From Verrucomicrobiota bacterium (GTDB lineage: Bacteria; Verrucomicrobiota; Verrucomicrobiia; Limisphaerales; UBA1100), in contig JAOLZA010000006.1 in assembly GCA_028343615.1 (NCBI GenBank), forward strand, positions 1-64,000: a stretch of 64,000 nt of DNA. The letters run 5' to 3'. The position numbers were made by a program, and so were the translations under genes. Below are positions 1 to 9,363 of this stretch, piece by piece. A model generated the notes under the pieces. The model was not told where the DNA came from. It saw only the letters and a list, made by a program, of their open reading frames with translations, and did not search any database. Each line of letters begins with the position of its first letter. Position 1 is the stretch's first letter.

Positions 1-567
1 GTGAAAAACGGTTTTATACGATTTTTTGCCAGAAATCGGCGGCAGGGCATTGCCGGCATGAATGTAGCCATAACCCGTGTCAGGGTGAGTGGGTTGGATT
101 CCAATGGTGATGATGGCTTGCCCGCGGCTGGCGAGATCAAAACTGTCCTCAAGAATACGTTGAAACTTTTTTTCACCTTTGGCAGAGATCACATGGTCAG
201 AAGGTAGCACCGCCATGACGCCAGTGGTGCTGCGCGCGCCTACCAACGCCGCGGCAAGCGTTACCGCGGGGCAGGTGTCGCGACCGCAGGGCTCGGCGAT
301 AACATTATCTTCCGGCACTTGTGGAAGCTGTTTGCGAATAGCGGCGGCCTGCGATTCGTTGGTGATGATGAAAATGTTTTTGGCGGGCACCAGCGCTTTC
401 ACGCGTTCAAAGGTGTGTTGTAGAAATGATTTTTTATCAAACAATGCCAGTAATTGTTTCGGTGTGGACTCGCGGCTGAGCGGCCAGAAGCGTTCGCCTT
501 TACCTCCGGCAAGGATGGCGATATAGCGGTCTTTCGGATTCTGGCCGGCTTTCTTTTTTGCGGACAT
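1..567 (-). CDS. manC: mannose-1-phosphate guanylyltransferase / sugar nucleotidyltransferase (partial, runs off window start)
   Basis: Own reverse-strand translation from CAT at 565-567: MSAKKKAGQNPKDRYIAILAGGKGERFWPLSRESTPKQLLALF...; nucleotidyltransferase signature GGKGERFWPLSR and PSDHVI. Not in ORF track because it has no stop in the window. Confidence 0.88.
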   Translation of the reverse strand, partial: MSAKKKAGQNPKDRYIAILAGGKGERFWPLSRESTPKQLLALFDKKSFLQHTFERVKALVPAKNIFIITNESQAAAIRKQLPQVPEDNVIAEPCGRDTCPAVTLAAALVGARSTTGVMAVLPSDHVISAKGEKKFQRILEDSFDLASRGQAIITIGIQPTHPDTGYGYIHAGNALPPISGKKSYKTVFH

Positions 568-568
568 G

Positions 569-1369
569 TCAGTTCTTTTTGATGGCATCCACGAGGGTTT
601 TAACAAAGGCCCCCACACGCTCGGGTAAATTACTTTCTGCGCCATGTTCGGCTATTTGATTCACAATCGCGCTTCCGACTACAACCGCATCGCTGCACGC
701 GGCCACTTGACGGGCTTGCTCGGGGTTTGAGATGCCAAACCCCACCGCAATGGGCAGCTTGGTGTGTTTGCGAATGACGGCTGTGGCTGCTTCCATATTA
801 ACAGCCACATTCTGCTGCATGCCGGTCACACCTTCGCGCGAAATGTAATAGATAAAACCATTGCCCCGCACCGCAATCTCAGCGATCCGTTCTTCAGGGG
901 TAGTGGGTGCGACTAGCCAAATACTGCACAAATCAGCATCACTCATGAGTTTTTCGTATTCGTCGGCCTCTTCGGGCGGGAGATCCAGTGTGAGTATTCC
1001 ATCAACTCCTGCTTTTGAAGCAATATTGATGAATTCAGCCAAGCCGTGCCGGTGAATGAGATTGTAATATATATATAGTACGATTGGGACTTGTGAACGC
1101 TTACGGATGTTGGTTACGGAATCCAGTAGTTTGGCGGGAGTAGTTCCGCTGGCAAGGCCTCGTTGGGCGGCGAGTTGATTGACAAGGCCGTCAGCCAGTG
1201 GATCGCTGAAAGGCACACCCAGCTCAAGCACGTCTACACCGGCAGCGTCGAGTGCCACGGCAATGTTTTCCGTGGCCCCAAGATTTGGGTCACCCGCGCC
1301 TATGTAGGCTACAAAGCCTTTTTGGCCGGCGGCCTGCAAGTCGGCAAAGCGTTGGTCGATTCGATTCAT
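569..1369 (-). CDS. trpA: tryptophan synthase alpha chain
   Basis: FVAYIGAGDPN, LELGVPFSDPLADG, GFGISNPEQ motifs. Confidence 0.96.
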   Translation of the reverse strand: MNRIDQRFADLQAAGQKGFVAYIGAGDPNLGATENIAVALDAAGVDVLELGVPFSDPLADGLVNQLAAQRGLASGTTPAKLLDSVTNIRKRSQVPIVLYIYYNLIHRHGLAEFINIASKAGVDGILTLDLPPEEADEYEKLMSDADLCSIWLVAPTTPEERIAEIAVRGNGFIYYISREGVTGMQQNVAVNMEAATAVIRKHTKLPIAVGFGISNPEQARQVAACSDAVVVGSAIVNQIAEHGAESNLPERVGAFVKTLVDAIKKN

Positions 1370-1384
1370 TCGCGAGTTAGCTTA

Positions 1385-2128
1385 TCAATTAGCGTGATAG
1401 GAAGCGAGTCGGAGTCCTTCGAGCGTGAGTAAGGGTCGCACGGCAGTGATTTCAGGGCATTGTCGAGCGATGAGCTGCGCTGTTCCGCCGGTGGCCACCA
1501 CTGGCAATTTCCGAGTGGATAATTCGTGTTTCAGCTCTTTGATGAGCCCGGTGATAAGTCCACGGTAACCGTGAATCGCGCCGATGCGCATGGCGTTTTC
1601 GGTGGTCTTGCCAATGACGGATCGTATGTCACGAATTTCAACACGTGGGAGCAGTGCGGTTTTTTCGTACAAATAATCCGTCATCGCGGAAAGCCCGGGG
1701 GCGATGATGCCGCCAACGTAACGACCCTTAGTGTCGACGATGTCGAAGGTAACTGCTGTGCCGAAATCGACAATCACCACCGGCGCACCAAAATGTTCGA
1801 GCCCTCCTCGCGCATTGGCCAATCGGTCGGGGCCGATGGTGGCGGGTTTGGGGTAGTCAATCTCAAGGCCAAAATTGCGATAGGTTATAACTTGAGATGT
1901 TATTCCCATCCCATGCAAAGCTTTCCGCGCCGCGCGCGTGGCGGTCGGCACTACGCTGCATAACGTCGCGTTACTCACAGTTTGTTTTCCAAGAAATCGC
2001 TCCAGCCATTTCACAGCGCGGAGGCTTTGCCAACTCGCAGTTGGGAATATATCGTGTGGAGTAATGCGTTTGCCATGGGTGAGGCCCGCATGGGTATGGG
2101 TGTTGCCGATGTCGAGCAGTAGGTTCAT
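1385..2128 (-). CDS. coaX: type III pantothenate kinase
   Basis: MNLLLDIGNTHTHAGL, VVDFGTAVTFD, GGIIAPGLSAM motifs. Confidence 0.94.
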   Translation of the reverse strand: MNLLLDIGNTHTHAGLTHGKRITPHDIFPTASWQSLRAVKWLERFLGKQTVSNATLCSVVPTATRAARKALHGMGITSQVITYRNFGLEIDYPKPATIGPDRLANARGGLEHFGAPVVIVDFGTAVTFDIVDTKGRYVGGIIAPGLSAMTDYLYEKTALLPRVEIRDIRSVIGKTTENAMRIGAIHGYRGLITGLIKELKHELSTRKLPVVATGGTAQLIARQCPEITAVRPLLTLEGLRLASYHAN

Positions 2129-3102
2129 TTTGTGAGGGTGACTTCGCCGCCGATGATTCGTTCGATCCGGCCGTGTTCGGTGCGAAGCAGTAGAGCGCCA
2201 TTTTCGTCCAAGGCCTCAGCACGTCCGCGTACGCGGCGGTCGCCCATGTCGATGGTGGCTTGTTTGCCGAGCGTGCTGCAGTGGCTGGCCCATTCCTCCG
2301 CCACGGCGGCGAAATTACCGCCAAGGATGCGACCGTATTCGTGGTCAAGGTTGTGCAGCACTGCTTCGGCTAGATCCGGTCGCGAAACTTTTTTGCCCAC
2401 GGCCAATTTAAGTGAGGTGGCAATTCCGCGTAGATCGTCGGGGAATTCGCTGGCTGTTTGGTTCACATCAATGCCGATGCCGAGTACGACCGAACGCACA
2501 TGCTCCAGTTCGGCGCTCATTTCGGTAAGGATACCCGCGATTTTCTTGCCTTTAATTAAAAGATCGTTAGGCCATTTAATCTCCGGCGTAATGCCGGTCG
2601 CTGACTGAATGGCGCGCACCAGTGCAATGGCTGACGCTGCTGTGAGTTGGGTGCATTCGCCCGGTGTAAGGCTGGGGCGGAGAAGTGCGGAAAACCACAA
2701 GCCGCGTCCGGTGGGTGATGACCAACGACGACCCATGCGGCCGCGTCCGGCGGATTGAGATTCAGCAAATATTACGAGCCCTTCGGGGTGCCCTTCCAAC
2801 GCGGCGCGGCTTGCTTCGTCATTGGTGGACGTGGTGTTCTGTAAAACGCGCACCGTGCTGCCGATGACTTGATCTTTGATGAGTCGTGATTGTAGGTCAA
2901 CAGCGAGCAAGGCATCGGGCGCGGATACCAGTAGATATCCGCGGTGGGGGCTGGCGATAATTTCAAAACCTGCTTCGCGTAGTGACTCGATGTGCGACCA
3001 CACTGCGGCGCGCGTGACGTGTAGTTGCTGGCATAAATCTGTTCCGGCAACGCCATCGGGATGGGTGCGGAGAGCTGCGAGCAGTTGGGCGGCAGTGGTC
3101 AT
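2125..3102 (-). CDS. birA: bifunctional biotin operon repressor / biotin-[acetyl-CoA-carboxylase] ligase
   Basis: N-terminal HTH plus SAGRGRMGRRWSSPTGRGLWFS and KWPNDLLIKGKKIAGIL motifs. Confidence 0.95.
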   Translation of the reverse strand: MTTAAQLLAALRTHPDGVAGTDLCQQLHVTRAAVWSHIESLREAGFEIIASPHRGYLLVSAPDALLAVDLQSRLIKDQVIGSTVRVLQNTTSTNDEASRAALEGHPEGLVIFAESQSAGRGRMGRRWSSPTGRGLWFSALLRPSLTPGECTQLTAASAIALVRAIQSATGITPEIKWPNDLLIKGKKIAGILTEMSAELEHVRSVVLGIGIDVNQTASEFPDDLRGIATSLKLAVGKKVSRPDLAEAVLHNLDHEYGRILGGNFAAVAEEWASHCSTLGKQATIDMGDRRVRGRAEALDENGALLLRTEHGRIERIIGGEVTLTK

Positions 3103-3998
3103 GAGGTGGGAGAAAATTCCATGGCGATATCCACCGCCACTGCGGAATGCGTGAGCGCGCCAACAGAGATAAAATTTACGCCGGTTTCCGCGACCGCGCG
3201 GATACTCTCGAACGTGATGCCTCCGCTGGCTTCGATTTGGCTGCGGCCATCAATGAGCGCCACAGCTTCGCGCAACATTTCCGGAGCCATGTTGTCCAGT
3301 AAAATAATGTCAGCACCCGCGGCAGCAGCGGCTTCGGCTTGTTCGAGTGTGTCGGCTTCCACTTCCACTTTCAAATCCGGCTCTGCCTCATGCGCGCGCG
3401 TCACGGCGTCGGCTACGGGGTTTGGAGCCTCCAAGGCGGCCAAGTGATTGTCTTTGATCATGATGAGGTCATCGAGTCCACGGCGATGGTTGCGGGCACC
3501 TCCGCATTGTACTGCGTATTTTTCGAAAGCCCGCCAGCCGGGTGTGGTTTTACGCGTGTCGAGAATCAATACGCCAGTGCCGCGAGCGGCCTCCACATAA
3601 TTCGCCGCCTGCGTGGCAATCCCGGAAAGACGTTGGAGATAATTCAGCGCCGTCCGTTCAGCAGTGAGTAACGTACGGCAGGGTGCTTCAATTTTCAGCA
3701 ATGTCGCGCCAGCACCAACTACTATGCCATCTTCAATTACGGTTCGAAAATTAGTCTTTCCGGATAATTGGGCGAAGGCCTCTTGTGCGAACGCCGTGCC
3801 GCACACTGTGAGTGACTCGCGTGCGACAATGGTCGCGCTTCCCATTGCTTCTGCGGGCAGTAGCACATTTGTGGTTACGTCACCTGTGCCGATGTCTTCG
3901 GCGAGGGCACGTTGCACATGTTGCTGGATTAATTGTTCTTCAATTGCGGCCACGGCCCATTCTTGGAGTGTGCCGTGCCAAGTGGCAAACTGTTTCAC
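3099..3998 (-). CDS. nadC: nicotinate-nucleotide pyrophosphorylase (carboxylating)
   Basis: EDIGTGDVTT, LNYLQRLSGIAT, DTRKTTPGWR, IMIKDNH, VEVEADTLEQ, EASGGIT motifs. Confidence 0.96.
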   Translation of the reverse strand: MKQFATWHGTLQEWAVAAIEEQLIQQHVQRALAEDIGTGDVTTNVLLPAEAMGSATIVARESLTVCGTAFAQEAFAQLSGKTNFRTVIEDGIVVGAGATLLKIEAPCRTLLTAERTALNYLQRLSGIATQAANYVEAARGTGVLILDTRKTTPGWRAFEKYAVQCGGARNHRRGLDDLIMIKDNHLAALEAPNPVADAVTRAHEAEPDLKVEVEADTLEQAEAAAAAGADIILLDNMAPEMLREAVALIDGRSQIEASGGITFESIRAVAETGVNFISVGALTHSAVAVDIAMEFSPTS

Positions 3999-4057
3999 TC
4001 AAAAACAGTGGGTGGAAAAAGATGTCATTTTGGCAAATGCTGTGGCACATTATTTGC

Positions 4058-5008
4058 ATGGCTAACGTCATTATTCGACCTGATTGGTTTTTGCCTGAGT
4101 CTGCTGTGACACCGGAAGCGACCTACAGCAATCGCCGGCAATTCCTTAAAACAATGGGTTTAGGAGCGGGACTGAGCGGGGGGGTGCTGGCGCGTGACGC
4201 CATGGCAGCCGCTACACCGGCGGAAAACCTCAAGCGATACCCGGGCAAGCGAAACGCCAAATATAGCCCCAACTTCCGACCGACCACCGAAGTGTGGGGC
4301 ACTGGCTATAATAATTTTTATGAGTTTTCGACGGATAAGTTTCAGGTGCGACAGTTGGTCGGTGGTTTTCGCACTACGCCATGGCCGGTAACTATCGGGG
4401 GCTTGTGCAAGAAACCTTTCAAAATGGACGCACAGGATTTGGTGGCAAAGTTTGGCATCGAAGAGCGGGTCTATCGTTTTCGTTGCGTGGAAGGGTGGGG
4501 GATGATTCTGCCTTGGTCGGGCTTTTCTCTGCGACGGTTGCTTGAACTGGCCGAGCCCACTAAAGAAGCCCGGTATGTTAAATTCACCACCGCGATGATT
4601 CCGGCTCAAATGCCAGGAATTGCGCGGCTGCCACAGTATCCGTGGCCCTACACCGAAGGCTTGCGCATTGCTGAGGCGATGCACGATCTCACTTTTGTGG
4701 CCACTGGTATTTTTGGTAAACCTTTGCCCAAGCAAAACGGTGCGCCGATACGGCTGGTTGTTCCGTGGAAGTATGGATACAAAAGCATCAAGAGCATTGT
4801 GAAGATTGAGTTCGTACGCAATCAGCCCAAGACGTTGTGGAATACTCTCTCAGCTGTTGAGTATCCGTTTGAATCTAATGTAGATCCCGCCAAGCCTCAT
4901 CCGCGATGGAGTCAGGCCACCGAGGAAATGAAAGGAACGGGTGGTGTGCGCGTTCGCACTCTCAAATATAACGGCTACGGCGCAGTCGCCGGGCTGTACC
5001 GTCGTTAA
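4058..5008 (+). CDS. msrP: protein-methionine-sulfoxide reductase catalytic subunit (molybdopterin-dependent, YedY type)
   Basis: Tat-like RRQFLKTMGLGAG leader, YNNFYEFSTDK, RCVEGWGMILPWSGF, VPWKYGYKSIKSI. Start trimmed from ORF-track 3812 to ATG 4058 (upstream part overlaps nadC). Confidence 0.9.
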   Translation: MANVIIRPDWFLPESAVTPEATYSNRRQFLKTMGLGAGLSGGVLARDAMAAATPAENLKRYPGKRNAKYSPNFRPTTEVWGTGYNNFYEFSTDKFQVRQLVGGFRTTPWPVTIGGLCKKPFKMDAQDLVAKFGIEERVYRFRCVEGWGMILPWSGFSLRRLLELAEPTKEARYVKFTTAMIPAQMPGIARLPQYPWPYTEGLRIAEAMHDLTFVATGIFGKPLPKQNGAPIRLVVPWKYGYKSIKSIVKIEFVRNQPKTLWNTLSAVEYPFESNVDPAKPHPRWSQATEEMKGTGGVRVRTLKYNGYGAVAGLYRR

Positions 5009-5011
5009 GGC

Positions 5012-6436
5012 ATGCCGCTGCCTGTCATCTCCGTGGCGCAAATGCGCGAGTGGGAGGGGCGCGCTTGGGCCGCAGGTGTTTGCCAAGAGACGGTGATGAA
5101 ACTTGCCGGAGAGGCAGTGGCACGCCGTGCCTTCGATCTTGAGGATCATTCTGGCTCGACGATGCTGTTTCTGATTGGCAAAGGCAAAAACGGGGATGAT
5201 GCCCGCATCGCTGCCGAGTTGCTCACGGCGGAGGGGGTGGAGGGTGTTCAGCTAATGAAGCTGGTGGACGGAACTGAATCTTTGCCGGACTTTTCCGGCG
5301 TGTCTCTCATAGTGGATGGGGTTTTTGGAATTGGACTTAATCGGGAACTATCACCTGATTGGTGTGATTTTATCGAGCGACTGAATGAAAGCACAAAGGG
5401 TTTGCGTGTTCCGGTGTTGTCGATAGACGTCCCCTCCGGATTAGATGCAGATACTGGTCAACCGCGAGGAGCGGCGGTGCGCGCTGATTATACGTTAACC
5501 GTTGGTGCGCCCAAGACTGGCTTAATTTCAGATCATGCCTCAGAATTTGTGGGACTCTTGGAAGTGGCTGCGGAAGTTGGTTTGAGCGAAGTGCCACCAT
5601 TGGGCGAATTGCGATGGGTTGATGCTAATGATTTTAAGAGATTCGTTCCCAAGCGTCACGCCAACGCACACAAAGGTACCTTTGGGCATGTCGGGATTAT
5701 CGCCGGTTCCACGGGCTATCATGGCGCGGCGGTGTTGGCTGCCCGCGGAGCTGCATGTTCCGGCGTGGGATTGGTGAGCGTGTTTACCCCCGCGTATGCG
5801 CCTGTGGCTGCACAGTTGCAATCGGCGATGGTGCATCCGTGGGATGCTAACGTGATTCACACATTAAGCGCATGCACTGCAGTGGTCATTGGCCCGGGCT
5901 TACTCGGGCCCGATGTGCCTGAAAGTTTACGGCGGGTGGTTATTAACCTTTGGCGGGAATCGAAAAACCCAATCGTGGTAGACGCTAGCGCGCTAGAATG
6001 GGTATCTAGCGAACCTGTTCCGGAAAATGCCGTGCGCGTGGTAACCCCGCATCCCGGGGAAGCGGCAAGAATGTTGGAAACGACAGCAGGCCAAATCCAA
6101 GCCGATCGAGTACAATCCCTCCGTCGGTTTTCCGCCCAATACAGCGGAGCCGTTACTGTCCTCAAAGGTCGGCATACGCTCATTGGGGCTTTTGAGGGGC
6201 CGGTGATAATCAATGGCAGTGGCAACCCGCACCTTGCGCAAGGGGGTAGCGGGGATGTGCTTTCTGGCTATTTGGGTGGTTGGCTGGCCCGCAAGGATTT
6301 AGAGGGGGAACTGGTAAACACAATCGCACTCGCAGTGTGGAGGCACGGGGCAGCGGCTGATCATCTTTCCGCCTTTGGTTTCGAGCGGGATGTTGATTCT
6401 TTACTCTCAACACTTGAGGGAAATTTTGATTGCTGA
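5012..6436 (+). CDS. nnr: bifunctional NAD(P)H-hydrate repair enzyme (epimerase + ADP/ATP-dependent dehydratase)
   Basis: N-terminal YjeF epimerase region (IGKGKNGDDARIAAELL) and C-terminal carbohydrate-kinase-like region (VVTPHPGEAARM, GSGDVLSGYLGG). Confidence 0.93.
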   Translation: MPLPVISVAQMREWEGRAWAAGVCQETVMKLAGEAVARRAFDLEDHSGSTMLFLIGKGKNGDDARIAAELLTAEGVEGVQLMKLVDGTESLPDFSGVSLIVDGVFGIGLNRELSPDWCDFIERLNESTKGLRVPVLSIDVPSGLDADTGQPRGAAVRADYTLTVGAPKTGLISDHASEFVGLLEVAAEVGLSEVPPLGELRWVDANDFKRFVPKRHANAHKGTFGHVGIIAGSTGYHGAAVLAARGAACSGVGLVSVFTPAYAPVAAQLQSAMVHPWDANVIHTLSACTAVVIGPGLLGPDVPESLRRVVINLWRESKNPIVVDASALEWVSSEPVPENAVRVVTPHPGEAARMLETTAGQIQADRVQSLRRFSAQYSGAVTVLKGRHTLIGAFEGPVIINGSGNPHLAQGGSGDVLSGYLGGWLARKDLEGELVNTIALAVWRHGAAADHLSAFGFERDVDSLLSTLEGNFDC

Positions 6437-6467
6437 AACCAATTTTTTGGTGCACATTAGGTGAGGA

Positions 6468-7739
6468 GTGAGGGGGTGGATTTCATTTTTTGTTTGGCTG
6501 TTGGCCGTAGTTCCGGAGACGCGGGCTGCGTTTCTCGTGGAATACCAGGGGGCGAGCGAGCCAGTTCAGATACACAGCATCTTATCGGTAAATCCGGATG
6601 GCGTCATACTTCGCCCTGAGGGCGCTGGGTTTGGCAATGGCGTGCGCCACCGTTGGGATCAGTTCACGGTGCGCACTTTGGGCGTGCTGATGAGTGAATT
6701 ATTGAAGGATCCTCTTTTCAATCAAAAATCACGTGATGCTAAATTTAAAATAATGAGTTCGCTTGAGGCAGCCCGGAGTAAACAGGTCCCCGTTGTCATT
6801 GCGCCGCCGAATCAACCTGTCCAGCCGATTGCCGCACCGACACCTCTGCCCGTGGCAGTGATCAATACCCCTGCGCCGCCCGCGGTAAACTCCCAAACAG
6901 GAATTCCGAAATCTGTGTCCGCGCCCACTAATAGTTTGCCGGCACTGCCTAAGCCCACAAGTCCCACTCCAGTTCGGCCGGCCGCCACCAATGCGGCGTC
7001 TCAACCGGCTCCTGCTTTCCAGCTTATTGAACCTCCAGGGGTGGCGTCTTTCCCTAATCGACGCCCACCGGCCAGTGGTATGAGTACGGAAGTGGTGTTT
7101 AATCCCGCTGGGATATTTCTAGCTTTACTGGTTATGGGCCTCAGTGGTTATGCCGGTTATGAAATTGCACGTTTTAAAAACAGGCCAGTAAAATTGGTGT
7201 GTGTCCTGAGTGCCGTTTTGCCTGTTCTTGGTCCTGTGGTTTTCTTGGTGATGTCGCCGCAACAGGCTACTGGTGCAGCCCAATTTGCCTCGTCAGACGT
7301 TCCCGGCTCGGTCGATCTTCCTGGCACCACGCCACCAACGCCTTTGCCGGCAGTTCGGAGCTTAAAATATGAGGACGACCCGGATTCGCCCTACGCCAAT
7401 CTTGCTGAAGGGCCGGTGGATGAAACCCAATATGTGGATGAATCCGCTGCTGATGGCGCTCCGGTTCCGGTTGCGAAGTCGCTCGAGCATTATCACAGTT
7501 CTGAATATGAATTCACTCCGGCATTTTTCAGTGAATATTTTGCTCAGTTTGTGGGTGCAAAGGTCGCCACTAATGAGGCGCTTATCCTGAGAACTAATGC
7601 CAATGAATATTCCGTCCGCTACATTTCGGTAGTAGACGCCACCGGGTTACAATTTATTTTTGCGTCCCAGGGTCAATGGATGGAGGAGTTTTTGGCTTAC
7701 ACTGATATTACCGAAGTGGAGGTGCTTGGTCATGCCTGA
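6468..7739 (+). CDS. hypothetical secreted/membrane protein: signal peptide, proline-rich linker, TM segments
   Basis: GTG start; hydrophobic N-terminus ISFFVWLLAVVPETRAAF, Pro/Ala/Thr-rich centre, GIFLALLVMGLSGYAGYEI and VLSAVLPVLGPVVFLVM hydrophobic segments. Confidence 0.7.
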   Translation: MRGWISFFVWLLAVVPETRAAFLVEYQGASEPVQIHSILSVNPDGVILRPEGAGFGNGVRHRWDQFTVRTLGVLMSELLKDPLFNQKSRDAKFKIMSSLEAARSKQVPVVIAPPNQPVQPIAAPTPLPVAVINTPAPPAVNSQTGIPKSVSAPTNSLPALPKPTSPTPVRPAATNAASQPAPAFQLIEPPGVASFPNRRPPASGMSTEVVFNPAGIFLALLVMGLSGYAGYEIARFKNRPVKLVCVLSAVLPVLGPVVFLVMSPQQATGAAQFASSDVPGSVDLPGTTPPTPLPAVRSLKYEDDPDSPYANLAEGPVDETQYVDESAADGAPVPVAKSLEHYHSSEYEFTPAFFSEYFAQFVGAKVATNEALILRTNANEYSVRYISVVDATGLQFIFASQGQWMEEFLAYTDITEVEVLGHA

Positions 7740-8337
7740 ACAAATGAAATACAACGCCGTACTCCTGTTTGGCGCGCCTGGTTCCGGCAAGGGAACTCAA
7801 GGTCGCATTTTGCGCAATCTTCCGAATTGTTATTACTTCGCCTGTGGTGATGCGTTTCGGAATTTACGCCCGGATGATCCGCTGGGTAAAACGTTCCTTG
7901 AATACTCCAGTCGAGGCGAGTTGGTGCCCGATGAATTCACCATCACCCTTTGGCAAAAAAACATGGAGAGTGCCATCGTAAAGGGGGCATTCCATCCCAA
8001 ACAAGACTTTCTGGTTCTCGATGGCATTCCGCGCAATCCACACCAGGTGGAAATGATTGGCGAACATGTCAACGTGTTAGCTGTGCTGCATCTCGCCTGT
8101 CCGGATCAGGAGCAAATGATCGAGCGCATCCAGCGCCGTGCCCTCTTAGAAAGCCGACTAGACGATGCTAACCTAGAAATCATCCGGCAACGCTTCCAAA
8201 CCTACAAGCAGGAAACCCAGCCCGTGCTGGATTGTTTCGCCGCCGACATTGTGCATGATATTGATTCCACCCAATCGCCCGTCAAAGTACTTAGCGGCGT
8301 AGCGGAAGCGCTGGGGCAACTGGAGTTTTGCAACTAA
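7732..8337 (+). CDS. adenylate kinase family nucleoside monophosphate kinase (short, no LID domain)
   Basis: ATG 7732 overlapping preceding stop; P-loop GAPGSGKGTQ, FACGDAFR, VLDGIPRNPHQ, SRLDD; LID region reduced. Confidence 0.82.
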   Translation: MPEQMKYNAVLLFGAPGSGKGTQGRILRNLPNCYYFACGDAFRNLRPDDPLGKTFLEYSSRGELVPDEFTITLWQKNMESAIVKGAFHPKQDFLVLDGIPRNPHQVEMIGEHVNVLAVLHLACPDQEQMIERIQRRALLESRLDDANLEIIRQRFQTYKQETQPVLDCFAADIVHDIDSTQSPVKVLSGVAEALGQLEFCN

Positions 8338-9278
8338 TGCTTCCCCGCGTGCTCTACATGGGCACGGCCGAACTGGCCTGTTTGCCGCTCGTCGCCCTCC
8401 ACGCAAGCCCCGTTGCTGACGTGGTAGGCGTGGTCACCCAGCCCGACCGACCCGTTGGACGCAAACTGAAACCCCGACCCAGTTTCGTAAAACAATGCGC
8501 ACTTGAACTGGGCTTGCCGGTTATCCAGCCACAAACACTTCGCACCCCTCAGGCCATTGAACAACTTGCCTCCTTTGAGCCAGACCTTTTTGTGGTCACA
8601 GCCTTTGGGCAAATCCTTCCTCAGTCAGCGCTCGACCTGCCACAGCATGGCGCGCTGAATGTGCACGTCTCACTCCTGCCGCGGCATCGCGGTGCGGCCC
8701 CTATCCAATGGGCCATCCTCGAAGGAGATGCTGAAACCGGTGTCACGCTCATGCGAATGGATGCTGGCCTTGATACAGGCGACATTATTTCCACAGTGAA
8801 AACTGAAATTACTGAAGGGGACACCGCCCAAACCTTGCACGATCGATTGGCGCAATTGGGTGCCGCGCTGCTAGCTGAATCGCTACCCGGTTATCTCGAT
8901 GGCACTTGTAAGCCAGTTTCACAGGATGAAGCTCGATCGACGTATGCGCGAAAAATCCTTAAACAAGATGGCCAAATTGACTGGACAGAATCTGCCGAAA
9001 CTATTTTTCGAAAGCTGCGCGCTTTTACGCCATGGCCCGGGATTTTCACGTACCTACCCACAGATAAATTGAGTTTGGTTAAAATTCAATCCGCCAATAT
9101 ATCCATCACGGAAGGAATCGCTGGCGAAGTGTTATCAGCAGGTGAAGACGGCATCTTGATTGGGTGCGGAAAACAGTCGTTAAATGTTCTTCAGTTACAA
9201 AGAGAGGGCGGCCGATCTTTGGGCTCAGGCGATTTCCTTAATGGTTTCTCTCTGCGCGCTGGGCAAAAACTCAGTTAA
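8337..9278 (+). CDS. fmt: methionyl-tRNA formyltransferase
   Basis: VTQPDRPVGRKLK, ALNVHVSLLPRHRGAAPIQWAIL, TGVTLMRMDAGLDTGDI motifs. Confidence 0.96.
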   Translation: MLPRVLYMGTAELACLPLVALHASPVADVVGVVTQPDRPVGRKLKPRPSFVKQCALELGLPVIQPQTLRTPQAIEQLASFEPDLFVVTAFGQILPQSALDLPQHGALNVHVSLLPRHRGAAPIQWAILEGDAETGVTLMRMDAGLDTGDIISTVKTEITEGDTAQTLHDRLAQLGAALLAESLPGYLDGTCKPVSQDEARSTYARKILKQDGQIDWTESAETIFRKLRAFTPWPGIFTYLPTDKLSLVKIQSANISITEGIAGEVLSAGEDGILIGCGKQSLNVLQLQREGGRSLGSGDFLNGFSLRAGQKLS

Positions 9279-9300
9279 TTTTCAATAACCCAACTCCATC

Positions 9301-9349
9301 TTGACAATTGTATCTCAGCAGTTAAATTGTTCGACTGATTCAATCGAAC
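9301..9349 (+). promoter_or_regulatory. sigma70-like promoter with 21-bp palindromic candidate TetR operator
   Basis: TTGACA (9301-9306), 16-bp spacer, TAAATT (9323-9328), then GTTCGACTGATTCAATCGAAC (9329-9349), an imperfect palindrome with only one mismatched pair either side of the centre, just upstream of tetR. Confidence 0.65.
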
Positions 9350-9363
9350 GTATGAATTAATAG

